The notes beneath the pieces were generated by a model that saw only the letters and a list, made by a program, of their open reading frames with translations, ran no database searches and was not told the origin of the DNA. A program made the translations under genes and the position numbers. From contig NZ_CP063231.1 of the NCBI RefSeq assembly GCF_023612255.1, positions 1,594,001 to 1,658,000 on the forward strand: a stretch of 64,000 nucleotides of DNA, written 5' to 3'. Origin of the DNA: Luteibacter flocculans. Lineage in GTDB: Bacteria > Pseudomonadota > Gammaproteobacteria > Xanthomonadales > Rhodanobacteraceae. Positions 25,661 to 35,659 of this stretch are shown one piece after another; position 1 is the stretch's first letter, and each line of letters begins with the position of its first letter.

Positions 25661-27331
25661 ATGTGTTCAATCTTCGGGATGTTCGGGCTCGCGGCCGGCG
25701 ACGATCTTGTCGCGTTGCGGGCGCAGGCCATGGCGCTTTCGCAGCGGCAGCGTCATCGCGGGCCGGACTGGAGCGGCGTGTACGTGGACGATGGCGCCAT
25801 CCTCGTGCACGAGCGGCTGGCGATCGTCGATCCGGCCAGTGGCGCACAGCCGCTGCGTTCGCCGGAGGGCGACCTCGCATTGGCCGTGAACGGCGAGATC
25901 TACAACCATCGCGAACTGCGCGCCGCGAGCGACTACGCCTTCACCACCGGCTCCGATTGCGAAGTGATCAACGCGTTGTATCGCGAGCACGGTGTCGATT
26001 TCCTGGGCAAGCTCAACGGTATCTTCGCCTTTGCGTTGTGGGACGCAGGGCGCCGTCGGGTGTTGATCGCCCGCGATCCGATGGGCGTCTGCCCGCTCTA
26101 TTGGGGACACGATAAGGAAGGGCGCCTGTGCGTGGCCTCGGAGATGAAGTCGCTGGTGGGTGTGTGCGCCGATGTGGCGCCGTTCCCGCCGGGGCATGTC
26201 TACGACAGCGAGCGAGGTGAGGCGCAGCCGTATTGGACTCCGGCGTGGCGCGACTACGACGCCACCCGTGGCAAGACGATCGAACCCGCGGCCTTGCGCG
26301 CAGCGTTCGAAGCCGCGGTACATCGGCAGATGATGACCGACGTGCCGTACGGCGTGCTTCTTTCGGGCGGCCTCGATTCGTCGCTGGTCGCTGCCGTGGC
26401 CGCAGGCTTTGCCCGCCGCCGTATCGAAGAGGACGACCGCGGCGAGGCGTGGTGGCCGCGCCTGCATTCCTTCGCGATCGGCCTCGAAGGATCGCCGGAC
26501 CTGGCGGCGGCCGAGGTCGCGGCGGAGGCCCTGGGCACGGTGCATCACGGTTTCCGCTACACGTTCGAAGAAGGGCTCGACGCACTACCCGAAGTCATCC
26601 GTCATATCGAGACCTATGACGTCACCACCATTCGCGCGTCTACGCCGATGTTCCTGCTGGCGCGGCGGATCAAGGCCATGGGCGTGAAGATGGTGCTCTC
26701 CGGCGAAGGCTCGGACGAAGTGTTCGGCGGCTATCTGTACTTCCACAAGGCGCCCTCGGCGCGCGCGTTCCATGAGGAAACGGTCCGCAAGTTGGACGCG
26801 CTGCATTACTACGACTGCCTGCGTGCGAACAAATCGATGTCTGCCTGGGGCGTGGAAGCGCGAGTGCCGTTCCTCGACACCGAGTTCCTGCAGACCGCGA
26901 TGGCCTTCGATGCCGAGGCCAAGATGGTGGCCCGCAAGGGGATCGAGAAGGGCATTCTCCGCGAAGCCTTCGAGGGCGCCTTGCCGCCGTCGATCCTATG
27001 GCGGCAGAAGGAGCAGTTCAGCGATGGCGTCGGCTACGGCTGGATCGACGGCCTGAAGGCGCACGCCGAAGCGATGGTCACGGACCGCGAATTCGCCGCC
27101 GCCGCGGCGCGCTTTCCGTTCAACACCCCGGCGACCAAGGAGGCCTATTTTTATCGCAGCCTCTTTGAAACGCATTTTCCTGGGGAGGCCTGCGCGGCGA
27201 CGGTGCCGGGCGGCAAGTCGATTGCCTGCTCGTCGCCGGCCGCCCTCGCCTGGGACCCGTCCTTCGCTGCGGCCGCCGACCCGTCGGGCCGGGCCGTGCG
27301 TGGCGTGCATCGGGAGGCGCTGCCTGGCTGA
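25661..27331 (+). CDS. asnB: Asparagine synthetase B (glutamine-hydrolysing)
   Basis: 556 aa, close to the length of E. coli AsnB. It makes asparagine from aspartate, ATP and glutamine. The N-terminal nucleophile must be Cys2, so ATG 25661 (MCSIFGMFGL) is the right start and not the in-frame ATG at 25637; AGGAG at 25647-25651 agrees. Glutaminase domain: about 2-200 (RGPDWSG, AVNGEIYNHRELR). Synthetase domain: PP-loop SGGLDSS at 235-241 and SGEGSDEVFGGY. It stands alone, behind the putative Asn-responsive attenuator. Confidence 0.97.
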   Translation: MCSIFGMFGLAAGDDLVALRAQAMALSQRQRHRGPDWSGVYVDDGAILVHERLAIVDPASGAQPLRSPEGDLALAVNGEIYNHRELRAASDYAFTTGSDCEVINALYREHGVDFLGKLNGIFAFALWDAGRRRVLIARDPMGVCPLYWGHDKEGRLCVASEMKSLVGVCADVAPFPPGHVYDSERGEAQPYWTPAWRDYDATRGKTIEPAALRAAFEAAVHRQMMTDVPYGVLLSGGLDSSLVAAVAAGFARRRIEEDDRGEAWWPRLHSFAIGLEGSPDLAAAEVAAEALGTVHHGFRYTFEEGLDALPEVIRHIETYDVTTIRASTPMFLLARRIKAMGVKMVLSGEGSDEVFGGYLYFHKAPSARAFHEETVRKLDALHYYDCLRANKSMSAWGVEARVPFLDTEFLQTAMAFDAEAKMVARKGIEKGILREAFEGALPPSILWRQKEQFSDGVGYGWIDGLKAHAEAMVTDREFAAAAARFPFNTPATKEAYFYRSLFETHFPGEACAATVPGGKSIACSSPAALAWDPSFAAAADPSGRAVRGVHREALPG

Positions 27332-27426
27332 GCGGTGGCTGCTGCGCTGCGGCGACGGCGTGAATTTGCTAGGATTGGCCGCTTTAGCCGGGCCCTCCCA
27401 CGCCCGCATACCAGGCCAGCCACACC

Positions 27427-28552
27427 ATGATCGAGATCAATCCGATCCTTGCGCAGATTGCGGACCTCAAGGGCCGCGTCGAGTCGCTTAGGGGGTATCT
27501 TTGACTACGCCGTCAAGAAAGAACGGCTAGAAGAAGTCAATCGCGAACTGGAGAGCCCCAACGTCTGGGACGATCCGAAGCGCGCGCAGGAGCTGGGCCG
27601 CGAGCGCGCCCAGCTCGATACCATCGTCACCGGCATCGATGAGATGACCGCTTCGCTGGACGACGCGAAGGAACTGCTCGACATGGCCGCCGCCGATGGC
27701 GACGAGGCCACGGTGCAGTCCATCGTCGATGACCTGAACAAGGTCGACGCGCGCGTGAGCAAGCTCGAATTCCAGCGCATGTTCTCCGGCAAGCTCGACG
27801 CCGCCCCGGCGTTCGTCGACATCCAGGCGGGCGCCGGTGGCACCGAGGCGCAGGACTGGGCGGAAATGCTCCTGCGCATGTACCTGCGCTGGGCGGAGTC
27901 GCGCGGCTGGAAGGCCGAGCTTATGGAAGTCTCCGGAGGCGAAGTCGCGGGCATCAAGTCCGCCACGTTCCGTGTGGAAGGCGACTACGCCTATGGCTGG
28001 CTCAAGACCGAGATCGGCGTGCATCGCCTTGTGCGCAAGAGCCCGTTCGACTCGGACAATCGTCGCCACACCAGCTTTACCTCCGTGTTCGTTTCGCCGG
28101 AAGTCGACGACGACATCGAGATCGACATCAATCCGGCCGACCTGAGGACCGACGTCTACCGTTCGTCCGGTGCAGGCGGTCAGCACGTGAACAAGACGGA
28201 ATCGGCGGTGCGTATCACGCACGTCCCGACGAACACTGTCGTAGCCTGCCAGACCGAGCGCAGCCAGCACGCCAACCGCGACCGCGCCATGAAGATGCTC
28301 AAGGCCAAGTTGTACGAGTTGGAAGTGCAGAAGCGCAACGCGGAGAAGGATGCGCTGGAAGCCACCAAGTCCGACATCGGCTGGGGCAGCCAGATCCGCA
28401 ACTACGTGCTCGACCAGTCGCGCATCAAGGACCTCCGCACCGGCATCGAACGCTCCGACACGCAGAAGGTGCTCGATGGCGACCTGGACGAATTCGTCGA
28501 AGCCAGCCTCAAGGCCGGTCTCGAAGCCGGTTCCAAGCGCGTCGATGCCTGA
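27427..28552 (+). CDS. prfB: Peptide chain release factor 2, with programmed +1 frameshift
   Basis: RF2 recognises UAA and UGA. The gene is in two frames: ATG 27427 to CTT 27499-27501, then an in-frame TGA (27502-27504), and reading continues at GAC 27503 to the stop at 28552, giving about 374 aa. The second part carries the stop-codon-reading tripeptide SPF ([11 protein letters not shown]) and the catalytic GGQ in [14 protein letters not shown]. It starts 95 bp after asnB; lysS follows, as is common (prfB-lysS). Confidence 0.96.
27489..27505 (+). other. RF2 programmed frameshift site
   Basis: The sequence TTAGGGGGTATCTTTGAC has the Shine-Dalgarno-like AGGGGG three bases before CTT-TGA-C, the conserved recoding signal. 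When RF2 is scarce the ribosome slips +1 on CTTT instead of ending at TGA, which is autoregulation known from E. coli. Confidence 0.96.
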
Positions 28553-28557
28553 TCCAC

Positions 28558-28579
28558 GCGGGGCGCCTCCGCGCCCCGC
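28558..28579 (+). terminator. Hairpin between prfB and lysS
   Basis: Perfect 9-bp stem GCGGGGCGC / GCGCCCCGC with a 4-nt loop, followed only by TTCCC. Probably partial termination or mRNA stabilisation rather than a full terminator. Confidence 0.4.
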
Positions 28580-28609
28580 TTCCCACCCCGAGAAGTTGCC
28601 AACCAAGCC

Positions 28610-30142
28610 ATGACCGAAAACGCCAACGCCGAAGCCTCCGCCATCGCTGCCGACGAGAACCGCCTCATCGCCGAGCGCCGCGAGAAACTGAAAGCGCTGC
28701 GCGCGCAGGGCATTGCCTATCCGAACGACTTCAAGGTAGACAGCTTTGCCGGCGACCTTCAAGCCGAGTTCGCCGACAAGGACACCTGGACCGCTGAGGC
28801 GATCGAAGCTTCGCCGCGTCGCGTGGCGGTGGCCGGTCGCATCATCCTCATGCGCGGGCAGGGCAAGGTCAGCTTCGTGCAGATGCAGGACGGCACCGGC
28901 CGCATCCAGCTTTTCGTCCATCAGGGCACGCTCGGCGAAGAAGCCTACGACGCGTTCAAGCGCTGGGACCTGGGCGATATCGTTGGCGCTACCGGTACCG
29001 TGATGCGCACCAAGACGGGCGAGCTGTCGATCAAGGTCGATGCGATCCGCCTGCTGACCAAGTCGCTGCGCGGCCTGCCGGATAAGCACCACGGTCTGGC
29101 CGACGTGGAGCAGCGGTACCGCCAGCGCTACGTGGACCTCATCGTCACCGAGGAATCCCGGCGCACCTTTGCGCTTCGCTCGAAGATCATCAGCCACGTG
29201 CGCCGCTGGCTCGAAGCGGAGCCGCGTCGCTTCATGGAAGTGGAAACGCCGATGATGCATGTGATCCCCGGCGGGGCCACGGCACGGCCGTTCACCACCC
29301 ATCACAACGCGCTCGATATCCCCTTGTTCCTACGCGTGGCGCCGGAGCTTTACCTCAAGCGTCTGGTGGTCGGCGGTTTCGATCGCGTTTACGAGATCAA
29401 CCGCAATTTCCGCAACGAGGGCGTGTCCACGCGGCACAACCCCGAGTTCACGATGCTCGAGCTGTACCAGGCCTATGCCACGTACCACGAGGTGATGGAC
29501 CTGACCGAGGGCATGATCCGCTCGGCCGCCGTCGAGGTGGTGGGTCACACCGCCATCGAATGGGACGGCGCCACCGTGGACCTCGGTCCCGCGTTCCGTC
29601 GCTGGCGCATGGAAGACGCGGTGCTGGAACTCAACCCGGAGATCAGGCCCGGCGAGTTGCGCGATCGCGAGGCCATGGCGGCGCATGCGACGCGCCTCGG
29701 TATCCACGTGAAGCCGACATACGGCTGGGGCAAGCTGTTGCTGGAAATCTTCGAGACGACGGTGGAGCACACGCTGATCCAGCCCACCTTCATCACCGAT
29801 CACCCGGTGGAGGTCTCGCCGCTGGCGCGCGAGAGCGACACCGACAAGGGCATCACCGATCGCTTCGAGCTGTTCATCAACGGCAAGGAGATCGCCAACG
29901 GCTTCTCGGAACTCAACGATTCCGAAGACCAGGCGGCGCGTTTCCAGGCCCAGGTCGATGCCAAGGATGCCGGCGACGACGAAGCCATGCATTTCGATGC
30001 CGACTACATCCGCGCGCTCGAAGTCGGCCTGCCGCCCACCGGCGGCCTCGGCGTCGGTATCGACCGCCTCGTCATGCTGCTCACCGGTTCGTCGTCCATC
30101 CGCGACGTGCTGCTGTTCCCGACCATGCGTCCCGAGGCCTGA
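28610..30142 (+). CDS. lysS: Lysyl-tRNA synthetase (class II)
   Basis: 510 aa, class II. An N-terminal OB-fold anticodon-binding domain ([20 protein letters not shown], about 70-180) is followed by the catalytic core: motif 1 near [11 protein letters not shown], motif 2 [18 protein letters not shown] and motif 3 [15 protein letters not shown]. The start is ATG 28610, which gives the usual acidic N-terminus. It follows prfB after 57 bp and is followed by yciI-bolA. Confidence 0.97.
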   Translation: MTENANAEASAIAADENRLIAERREKLKALRAQGIAYPNDFKVDSFAGDLQAEFADKDTWTAEAIEASPRRVAVAGRIILMRGQGKVSFVQMQDGTGRIQLFVHQGTLGEEAYDAFKRWDLGDIVGATGTVMRTKTGELSIKVDAIRLLTKSLRGLPDKHHGLADVEQRYRQRYVDLIVTEESRRTFALRSKIISHVRRWLEAEPRRFMEVETPMMHVIPGGATARPFTTHHNALDIPLFLRVAPELYLKRLVVGGFDRVYEINRNFRNEGVSTRHNPEFTMLELYQAYATYHEVMDLTEGMIRSAAVEVVGHTAIEWDGATVDLGPAFRRWRMEDAVLELNPEIRPGELRDREAMAAHATRLGIHVKPTYGWGKLLLEIFETTVEHTLIQPTFITDHPVEVSPLARESDTDKGITDRFELFINGKEIANGFSELNDSEDQAARFQAQVDAKDAGDDEAMHFDADYIRALEVGLPPTGGLGVGIDRLVMLLTGSSSIRDVLLFPTMRPEA

Positions 30143-30165
30143 GCCTCGCACCCGGAGCTATCCCC

Positions 30166-30465
30166 ATGCTGTATGCCATCGTCGCTCTCGATCACCCGAA
30201 CTCGCTGGAAAACCGACTGGCTGCGCGGCCGGCGCATCTGGCGCGCCTGAATGCGCTCAAGGACGAGGGGCGGCTGAAGCTGGCCGGTCCGTTCCCCGCG
30301 GTCGACTCGGAAGACCCGGGTGCGGCGGGTTTCAGCGGCAGCATGATCGTGGCGGAGTTCGTCGATCTGCCCACCGCCAAGGCCTGGGCCGACGCCGATC
30401 CCTACGTGGCGGCCGGCGTCTATCGTGAGGTGACCGTCCGTCCGTTCAAGGCCGTGCTGCCGTGA
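30166..30465 (+). CDS. YciI family protein
   Basis: 99-aa protein of the YciI/EthD-like ferredoxin-fold family ([50 protein letters not shown]). The conserved His-Asp pair is visible (LDHPNS and DADPY). The reaction is unknown for most members. ATG 30166 follows GGAGCTATCCCC. It overlaps the BolA gene by four bases (GTGA), so the two are made together. Confidence 0.88.
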   Translation: MLYAIVALDHPNSLENRLAARPAHLARLNALKDEGRLKLAGPFPAVDSEDPGAAGFSGSMIVAEFVDLPTAKAWADADPYVAAGVYREVTVRPFKAVLP

Positions 30466-30725
30466 GCGTCGAAAAGGTCGAACGCATCCGTCAGTTGCTG
30501 ACCGAGGCCCTGGCCCCGGTCGAGCTGGATGTGATCGACGAAGGCCACAAGCACGTAGGCCATTCGGGGCAGGGCAAGGGGCATTTCTTCGCTCGCATCG
30601 TCAGCCCGGCTTTCGCGGGCAAGAACCCGATCCAGCGTCACCGCATGGTCTACGAGGCGCTGGGGGACATGATGCCGGACGGCATCCACGCGTTATCCAT
30701 CGAGGCTCGCGCGCCCGGGGAATGA
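30462..30725 (+). CDS. BolA family protein
   Basis: 87 aa from GTG 30462. BolA-like proteins pair with monothiol glutaredoxins in Fe-S traffic or act in cell-shape control. Signatures: [27 protein letters not shown] and the helix [16 protein letters not shown] followed by [11 protein letters not shown]. The start codon overlaps the yciI stop. After it comes an inverted REP pair that may end the transcript. Confidence 0.9.
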   Translation: MSVEKVERIRQLLTEALAPVELDVIDEGHKHVGHSGQGKGHFFARIVSPAFAGKNPIQRHRMVYEALGDMMPDGIHALSIEARAPGE

Positions 30726-30736
30726 TCGCCTGGCGC

Positions 30737-30813
30737 GTAGGAGCCGCCATGGCGGCGAGGAAAACCTGGCCGCGCTCTCGCAAGATTTCCCTCGCCGCTG
30801 TAGCGGCTCCTAC
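30737..30813. repeat. Inverted REP-like pair between bolA and smc
   Basis: Forward element GTAGGAGCCGCCATGGCGGC with GAGGAAA (30737-30763) and an inverted element TTTCCCTCGCCGC ... GCGGCTCCTAC (about 30786-30813). The two ends are complementary over about 12 bases on each side, so the 77 bp can fold as a long cruciform or mRNA hairpin. Confidence 0.8.
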
Positions 30814-30973
30814 GGGCGAGCGGGTGCCTGACGCCAAATAGAACAACAGGTTGCCAACGTTTCTTCGGGTAATCTCGCGTATTGCGCGCCCCGTCCCCCT
30901 TTGGCAAAGTGGTCGACCAGCCAGGGGGAGGCTCCCGAACGGAGTCCACGGCCGCGTCCCAACGGAAACCATA

Positions 30974-33900
30974 ATGCGTCTGACCACGATCAAGCTGGCG
31001 GGATTCAAGTCCTTCGTCGACCCCACCACGCTGCACCTGCCCACCAATATGACCGGCGTCGTCGGCCCCAATGGCTGCGGCAAGTCGAACATCATCGACG
31101 CCATCCGCTGGGTCATGGGCGAGTCGGCCGCCAGCCGCTTGCGTGGCGATTCGCTCACCGACGTCATCTTCTCCGGTTCCAGCGCACGCAAGCCCGTCGG
31201 CCAGGCGGCGGTGGAACTCATCTTCGACAACAGCGACGCCACCATCCAGGGCGAATACGCCAGCTTTGCCGAGATCTCGGTCAAGCGCGTGGTGAGTCGC
31301 GACGGTCAATCCGCCTATTTCCTCAATGGCGGGCGCTGCCGTCGCCGTGACATCACCGATCTGTTCCTGGGCACCGGCCTGGGACCGCGTTCCTACTCGA
31401 TCATCGAGCAGGGCATGATCAGCCAGATCATCGAAGCCGCGCCGGAAGAACTCCGCACCCACCTCGAGGAAGCCGCCGGCATCTCGAAGTACAAGGAGCG
31501 GCGCAAGGAAACCGAGAGCCGCATCAAGTCCACCCGCGAGAACCTCGATCGCGTACGCGACGTGCGCGACGAGGTGGAAAAACAGCTCGACCACCTCAAT
31601 CGCCAGGCTCGCGCGGCCGAACGCTGGAAGGCCTTCAAGGAAGAACATACCCGCCGCGAGGCCGAGCTTCGCGCACTGGAATACCGCACGCTGCATCGCC
31701 AGCACGAGGGTGAGGGCTCCGGCCTGCGCGAGGCGGAACTCGAAATCGAGAAGCATCTCGCCGGGCAGCGCCAGGTCGAGGCGCAGCTGGAAAGCGTGCG
31801 CGAGCGCCATCAGGGCGCCAGCGAGCATCTTAATCAGGTGCAGGCAGAGGTGTACAAGGTCGGTGCCGAGATCGCCCGCGTGGAGCAGCAGGTCCGGCAC
31901 AACCGCGACCTCAACGAGCGGTTGACCCGTTCACGTGCCGACGCCGAGCGCGAATACGAAGAACTCCGCGGTCACATCGAGACCGATCGCGAGCAGGTAG
32001 AAACCCTGCGCATGGCGCTGGCCGAAGGCGAACCGAAGCTGGAGGCGCTGCAGCAGATCCAGGACGAAACCGGCGAGGTCCAGCGCGCCACGGAAGCCCG
32101 GCTGGCCGACTGGCAGCAACGCTGGGACGCGCACACACGCGGCGCCTCCGAATCCAGCCGCGCGGCGGAAGTGGAGCGCACGAAGCTGGCCTATCTCGAC
32201 CGTCAGGCGGTCGATCTATCCAAGCGCCGCGAAGCGCTCGAAGCCGAGCAGCGCGCCACCGACGTTGCCGCGCTCGATGCCGCGGCGGAACAACTGGAAA
32301 CGGAACACGACACGCAGCGCGAGCGAGTGGAACAGCTCGGCGGCGTGCTCGATCAGCACAAGGTCTCCTACGAGCGGGTGCTGGACGAAGAACGCCAGGT
32401 GCAGTCGGCGCTCAACGATGCCCGCCAGCAGTTGCAGACGGCGCGCGGCCGGCAGGCGTCGCTCGAAGCATTGCAGAGCGCGGCACTGGGCCAGGAAGAA
32501 TCCGCCGCCAGCGGCTGGCTGGCAAAGCTCGGTCTGGATCGTTCGCGGCGTCTCGGCGAATCCCTGCAGGTCGATGCGGGCTATGAATCCGCCGTGGAAA
32601 CCGTGCTTGCCGGCGTGCTCGACGGCGTGCTCGTCGATGCCCCGGAAGCCCTGACCTCCGAGTTCTCGGCCCTGGGTCAGGCCGATGTGGCTCTGTTCGC
32701 AAAGGCTGCCGGCGGTCCCGGCACGGCCGGCACGCTCGCGGCGCACGTGCGTGGTCCGTTGGCCGCAGTGAACCTGCTGAGCCAGGTGTGGGTCGCCGAT
32801 TCCGTGGAAGATGCGGCGGCGCGCGTGCCGACGCTGGCCGCGCATCAATCGGTGATCACCCGTGACGGCGCCTGGATGGGGCCGGGCTGGGCGCGTGTGC
32901 TGCGTGCGCAGGGCAATCAGGTGGGTGTGCTCGCGCGCGAACGCGACATCCGTCAGCTCGCCGAGCAGATCGAAACGCTTGAGGCCTCCATCGAGGAGCG
33001 CACCGAACAACTCGAAGACCTGCGCGCGCGCAAGGTCGAAACCGAGCGTCAGCGCGACGACGCGCAACGCGACCTGTATGCCGCCCATCGCCGTCTTTCG
33101 GAGCTGGCGGGACAGTTGCAGAGCCAGCGCGGCAAGATGGAAACGGCACGCGCGCGCGCTGAAAAGGTCGGTGGCGAGATTTCCGCCATCGTCGATCAGC
33201 TCGACGAACTGGAAGGCCAGACCCGCGAAGCCCGTGCACGTCTCGATGAGGCCGTCGGCCACATGGGCGACCGCGAAGACGAACGCCGCGGCCTGGAAAA
33301 CGAGCGACGCGAACTGCTCGAAGCGCGCGAAGAGGCGCGCATCAATGCACGCGAAGCCGCCGACCAGGCGCATCAGCTTGCTTTGAGCATGGAATCCAAG
33401 CGCGCCGCACTTGCCTCGCTCGAACAGGCGCTGGGTCGCCTGGATGCGCAGATGCGCCAGGTCGTGGCGCGCCGCGACGAGATCGACCAGCAGCTTGCCG
33501 CGGGCTCCGATCCCATTGCGGAACTGGAAGCCGAACGACAGACCTATCTCGATCAACGCCTGCTGGTGGATCGCCAGCTGGTGGACGCCCGCCGTGCGCT
33601 GGAAGACTGCGACGCAGAATTCCGTCGTCTGGAGCAGGAACGTCAGCGCATCGAGCACGTGCTCAACCAGGTTCGCGAGAGCGTCTCGGAGAAGCGACTC
33701 GCAGCCCAGGCCTTGCAGCTTCGTGCCGAACAACTGGCCCAGGCCATCGTTGCGTCCGGCCTGGAACTCGATGCGTTGCTCACGGAACTGGCCGAAGACG
33801 CCGAGCCGGAGCACTGGCAGCGGCAGCTTGCCGACCTCTCGCAGAAGATCGCGCGCCTCGAGCCGGTGAACCTGGCGGCCATTCAGGAGCACGCCGAGCA

Positions 33901-34474
33901 GTCGCAGCGCAAGGAATACCTCGACGCGCAGTTGGCCGACCTTGGCAGCGCCCTCGAAACCCTCGAAGGCGCGATCAAGAAGATCGACCGTGAGACGCGG
34001 CAGCGCTTCAAAGAGACCTTCGACCGCGTGAATGCTGGCGTGCAGGAACTGTTCCCGCGCCTGTTCGGTGGTGGCCATGCGTACCTGGAACTCACCGGCG
34101 AGGACCTCCTCGACACTGGCGTTGCCATCATGGCGCGCCCGCCGGGCAAGCGGGTCTCCAACATCACGCTGTTGTCCGGTGGTGAGAAAGCGCTCACGGC
34201 CGTGTCGCTCGTGTTCGCGATCTTCGGCCTGAACCCGGCGCCGTTCTGCCTGCTCGACGAGGTGGATGCGCCGCTCGACGAAGCCAACGTCGGGCGCTTC
34301 TCCGCCATGGTTCGCGAGATGAGCGAGAAGGTGCAATTCATCTTCGTGAGCCACAACAAGGCCACGATGGAGGCCGCGCATCAGCTCTGCGGCGTTACCA
34401 TGCGCGAACCGGGCGTGTCGCGTCTCGTCCAGGTCGATCTGGCCGAGGCGTCCAAGCTGGCCGGCGTCGCCTAA
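30974..34474 (+). CDS. smc: Chromosome segregation protein SMC
   Basis: 1166 aa, usual length. The condensin ATPase folds into a long coiled-coil rod that organises the nucleoid. Walker A GPNGCGKS (31-38), signature LLSGGEKALTAVSLVFAIF and Walker B CLLDEVDAPLD are intact; the hinge is about residues 510-680. ATG 30974 is chosen from the family N-terminus (MRLTTIKLAGFKSFVD). Coiled-coil arms explain the many Glu/Arg/Gln runs. zipA follows after 34 bp. Confidence 0.98.
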   Translation: MRLTTIKLAGFKSFVDPTTLHLPTNMTGVVGPNGCGKSNIIDAIRWVMGESAASRLRGDSLTDVIFSGSSARKPVGQAAVELIFDNSDATIQGEYASFAEISVKRVVSRDGQSAYFLNGGRCRRRDITDLFLGTGLGPRSYSIIEQGMISQIIEAAPEELRTHLEEAAGISKYKERRKETESRIKSTRENLDRVRDVRDEVEKQLDHLNRQARAAERWKAFKEEHTRREAELRALEYRTLHRQHEGEGSGLREAELEIEKHLAGQRQVEAQLESVRERHQGASEHLNQVQAEVYKVGAEIARVEQQVRHNRDLNERLTRSRADAEREYEELRGHIETDREQVETLRMALAEGEPKLEALQQIQDETGEVQRATEARLADWQQRWDAHTRGASESSRAAEVERTKLAYLDRQAVDLSKRREALEAEQRATDVAALDAAAEQLETEHDTQRERVEQLGGVLDQHKVSYERVLDEERQVQSALNDARQQLQTARGRQASLEALQSAALGQEESAASGWLAKLGLDRSRRLGESLQVDAGYESAVETVLAGVLDGVLVDAPEALTSEFSALGQADVALFAKAAGGPGTAGTLAAHVRGPLAAVNLLSQVWVADSVEDAAARVPTLAAHQSVITRDGAWMGPGWARVLRAQGNQVGVLARERDIRQLAEQIETLEASIEERTEQLEDLRARKVETERQRDDAQRDLYAAHRRLSELAGQLQSQRGKMETARARAEKVGGEISAIVDQLDELEGQTREARARLDEAVGHMGDREDERRGLENERRELLEAREEARINAREAADQAHQLALSMESKRAALASLEQALGRLDAQMRQVVARRDEIDQQLAAGSDPIAELEAERQTYLDQRLLVDRQLVDARRALEDCDAEFRRLEQERQRIEHVLNQVRESVSEKRLAAQALQLRAEQLAQAIVASGLELDALLTELAEDAEPEHWQRQLADLSQKIARLEPVNLAAIQEHAEQSQRKEYLDAQLADLGSALETLEGAIKKIDRETRQRFKETFDRVNAGVQELFPRLFGGGHAYLELTGEDLLDTGVAIMARPPGKRVSNITLLSGGEKALTAVSLVFAIFGLNPAPFCLLDEVDAPLDEANVGRFSAMVREMSEKVQFIFVSHNKATMEAAHQLCGVTMREPGVSRLVQVDLAEASKLAGVA

Positions 34475-34508
34475 GCATCAGAGCGTTTTTCTGCAAGGAA
34501 TCGAATTC

Positions 34509-35495
34509 ATGAATCCCGCCATCGGCCTCGCCTGGAACCCTGCCGTCGGCATTCCGATGCTCTTCGTTGGCATCGTCGTGCTCGTTCTGCTCTGGCTGTT
34601 CGGGCAGCCGCGCAAGGAGCAGGGCCGGCGCAAGCCGGTGGAACAGCCGGAGCGCGCACGCGAGCGGCGCGAACCGGTGTTCGGCGACGAAGCCGACGAG
34701 GATGTGGCGGTCGAGGCTCCCTTTGCCGCCCGCGACGACGCCGACGACCCCTTGTTCACCCCGCGGCCCGCGCAGGGCGAACTCGACGTGGACCTGCGCG
34801 CCGAACTGGAGCGCCTGGGTGCGTCGCTGGCTGGCGAACGTACCGCGTCGGCCGCCCCGGTCCTGCCCGACGAGGCCGCGCCGCGCCCGCCTCGCGTGGA
34901 CCCTCGCCTGGATCTGCCGTTCGATATCGACGAGCCGGTGAGCCCTGTCGCCGCTCCGGTGCCGACTCCGGCCCCCGCTCCCGTTCCGCCCCCCGCGCCG
35001 CCGAAGGCGCCGCCGCGCTCCGATCTCGGCCGCCGCCCGCCGCACGCGCCGGTGGAACGCATCGTCAGCCTTTACGTCGTGGCGCGCGAAGGCATCAAGT
35101 TCCAGGGCGCCGACCTGGTCGTCGCCGCCGAGAAGGCCGGTCTCGAATTCGGAGACATGGGTATCTACCACCGCCTGGTGGACGGTCATCCGGAACAGGG
35201 GCCGATCTTCAGCGTGGCGAACCTCGTCAAGCCCGGCAATTTCGACATGGCGCGCATCGCCACGCTGCAGACGCCGGGCCTGTCCTTCTTCATGGCCTTG
35301 CCGGGCCCGGTGCCTGCGCTCGATGCGTGGGATGCGATGCTGCCCACCGCGCAGCGTCTGGCCGAACTGCTCGACGGCCTGGTGCTCGATGAGGAGCGCA
35401 ATGCCCTCGGACGCCAGCGCATCGCACACATTCGCGACGAACTGCGCGGATGGGACCGCGGCCACGAGGCCGAGGAAATCAAGTTCGGCCAATAA
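34509..35495 (+). CDS. zipA: Cell division protein ZipA
   Basis: 328 aa. It anchors FtsZ to the membrane at the division site. A single N-terminal membrane anchor (about 17-36, MLFVGIVVLVLLWLFG) is followed by a charged and Pro/Ala-rich linker (to about 180) and the globular FtsZ-binding domain (VERIVSLYVVAREGIKFQGADL to the end). The smc-zipA pair is typical; ligA, which often follows, is absent and the glucan operon begins instead. Confidence 0.95.
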   Translation: MNPAIGLAWNPAVGIPMLFVGIVVLVLLWLFGQPRKEQGRRKPVEQPERARERREPVFGDEADEDVAVEAPFAARDDADDPLFTPRPAQGELDVDLRAELERLGASLAGERTASAAPVLPDEAAPRPPRVDPRLDLPFDIDEPVSPVAAPVPTPAPAPVPPPAPPKAPPRSDLGRRPPHAPVERIVSLYVVAREGIKFQGADLVVAAEKAGLEFGDMGIYHRLVDGHPEQGPIFSVANLVKPGNFDMARIATLQTPGLSFFMALPGPVPALDAWDAMLPTAQRLAELLDGLVLDEERNALGRQRIAHIRDELRGWDRGHEAEEIKFGQ

Positions 35496-35528
35496 GCGCG
35501 CGCCCGCGCTGCCTGCGTAAGAAAACAC

Positions 35529-35557
35529 GCGTTGCGGCATTCACATTGCCGCAACGC
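35529..35557 (+). terminator. Hairpin after zipA
   Basis: Perfect 11-bp stem GCGTTGCGGCA / TGCCGCAACGC with a 7-nt loop, 33 bp past the zipA stop, without a T-run. It separates zipA from the glucan operon and may be a weak terminator. Confidence 0.5.
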
Positions 35558-35659
35558 CCGGATGCGTCACTGTCATGACCTTCGCGTGCCCGGGTCATTG
35601 GCGCGATGCACACATCCGGCCCGGCATGCTTGTGTCCTTCTGCCAGGAACGCGAGTCAC

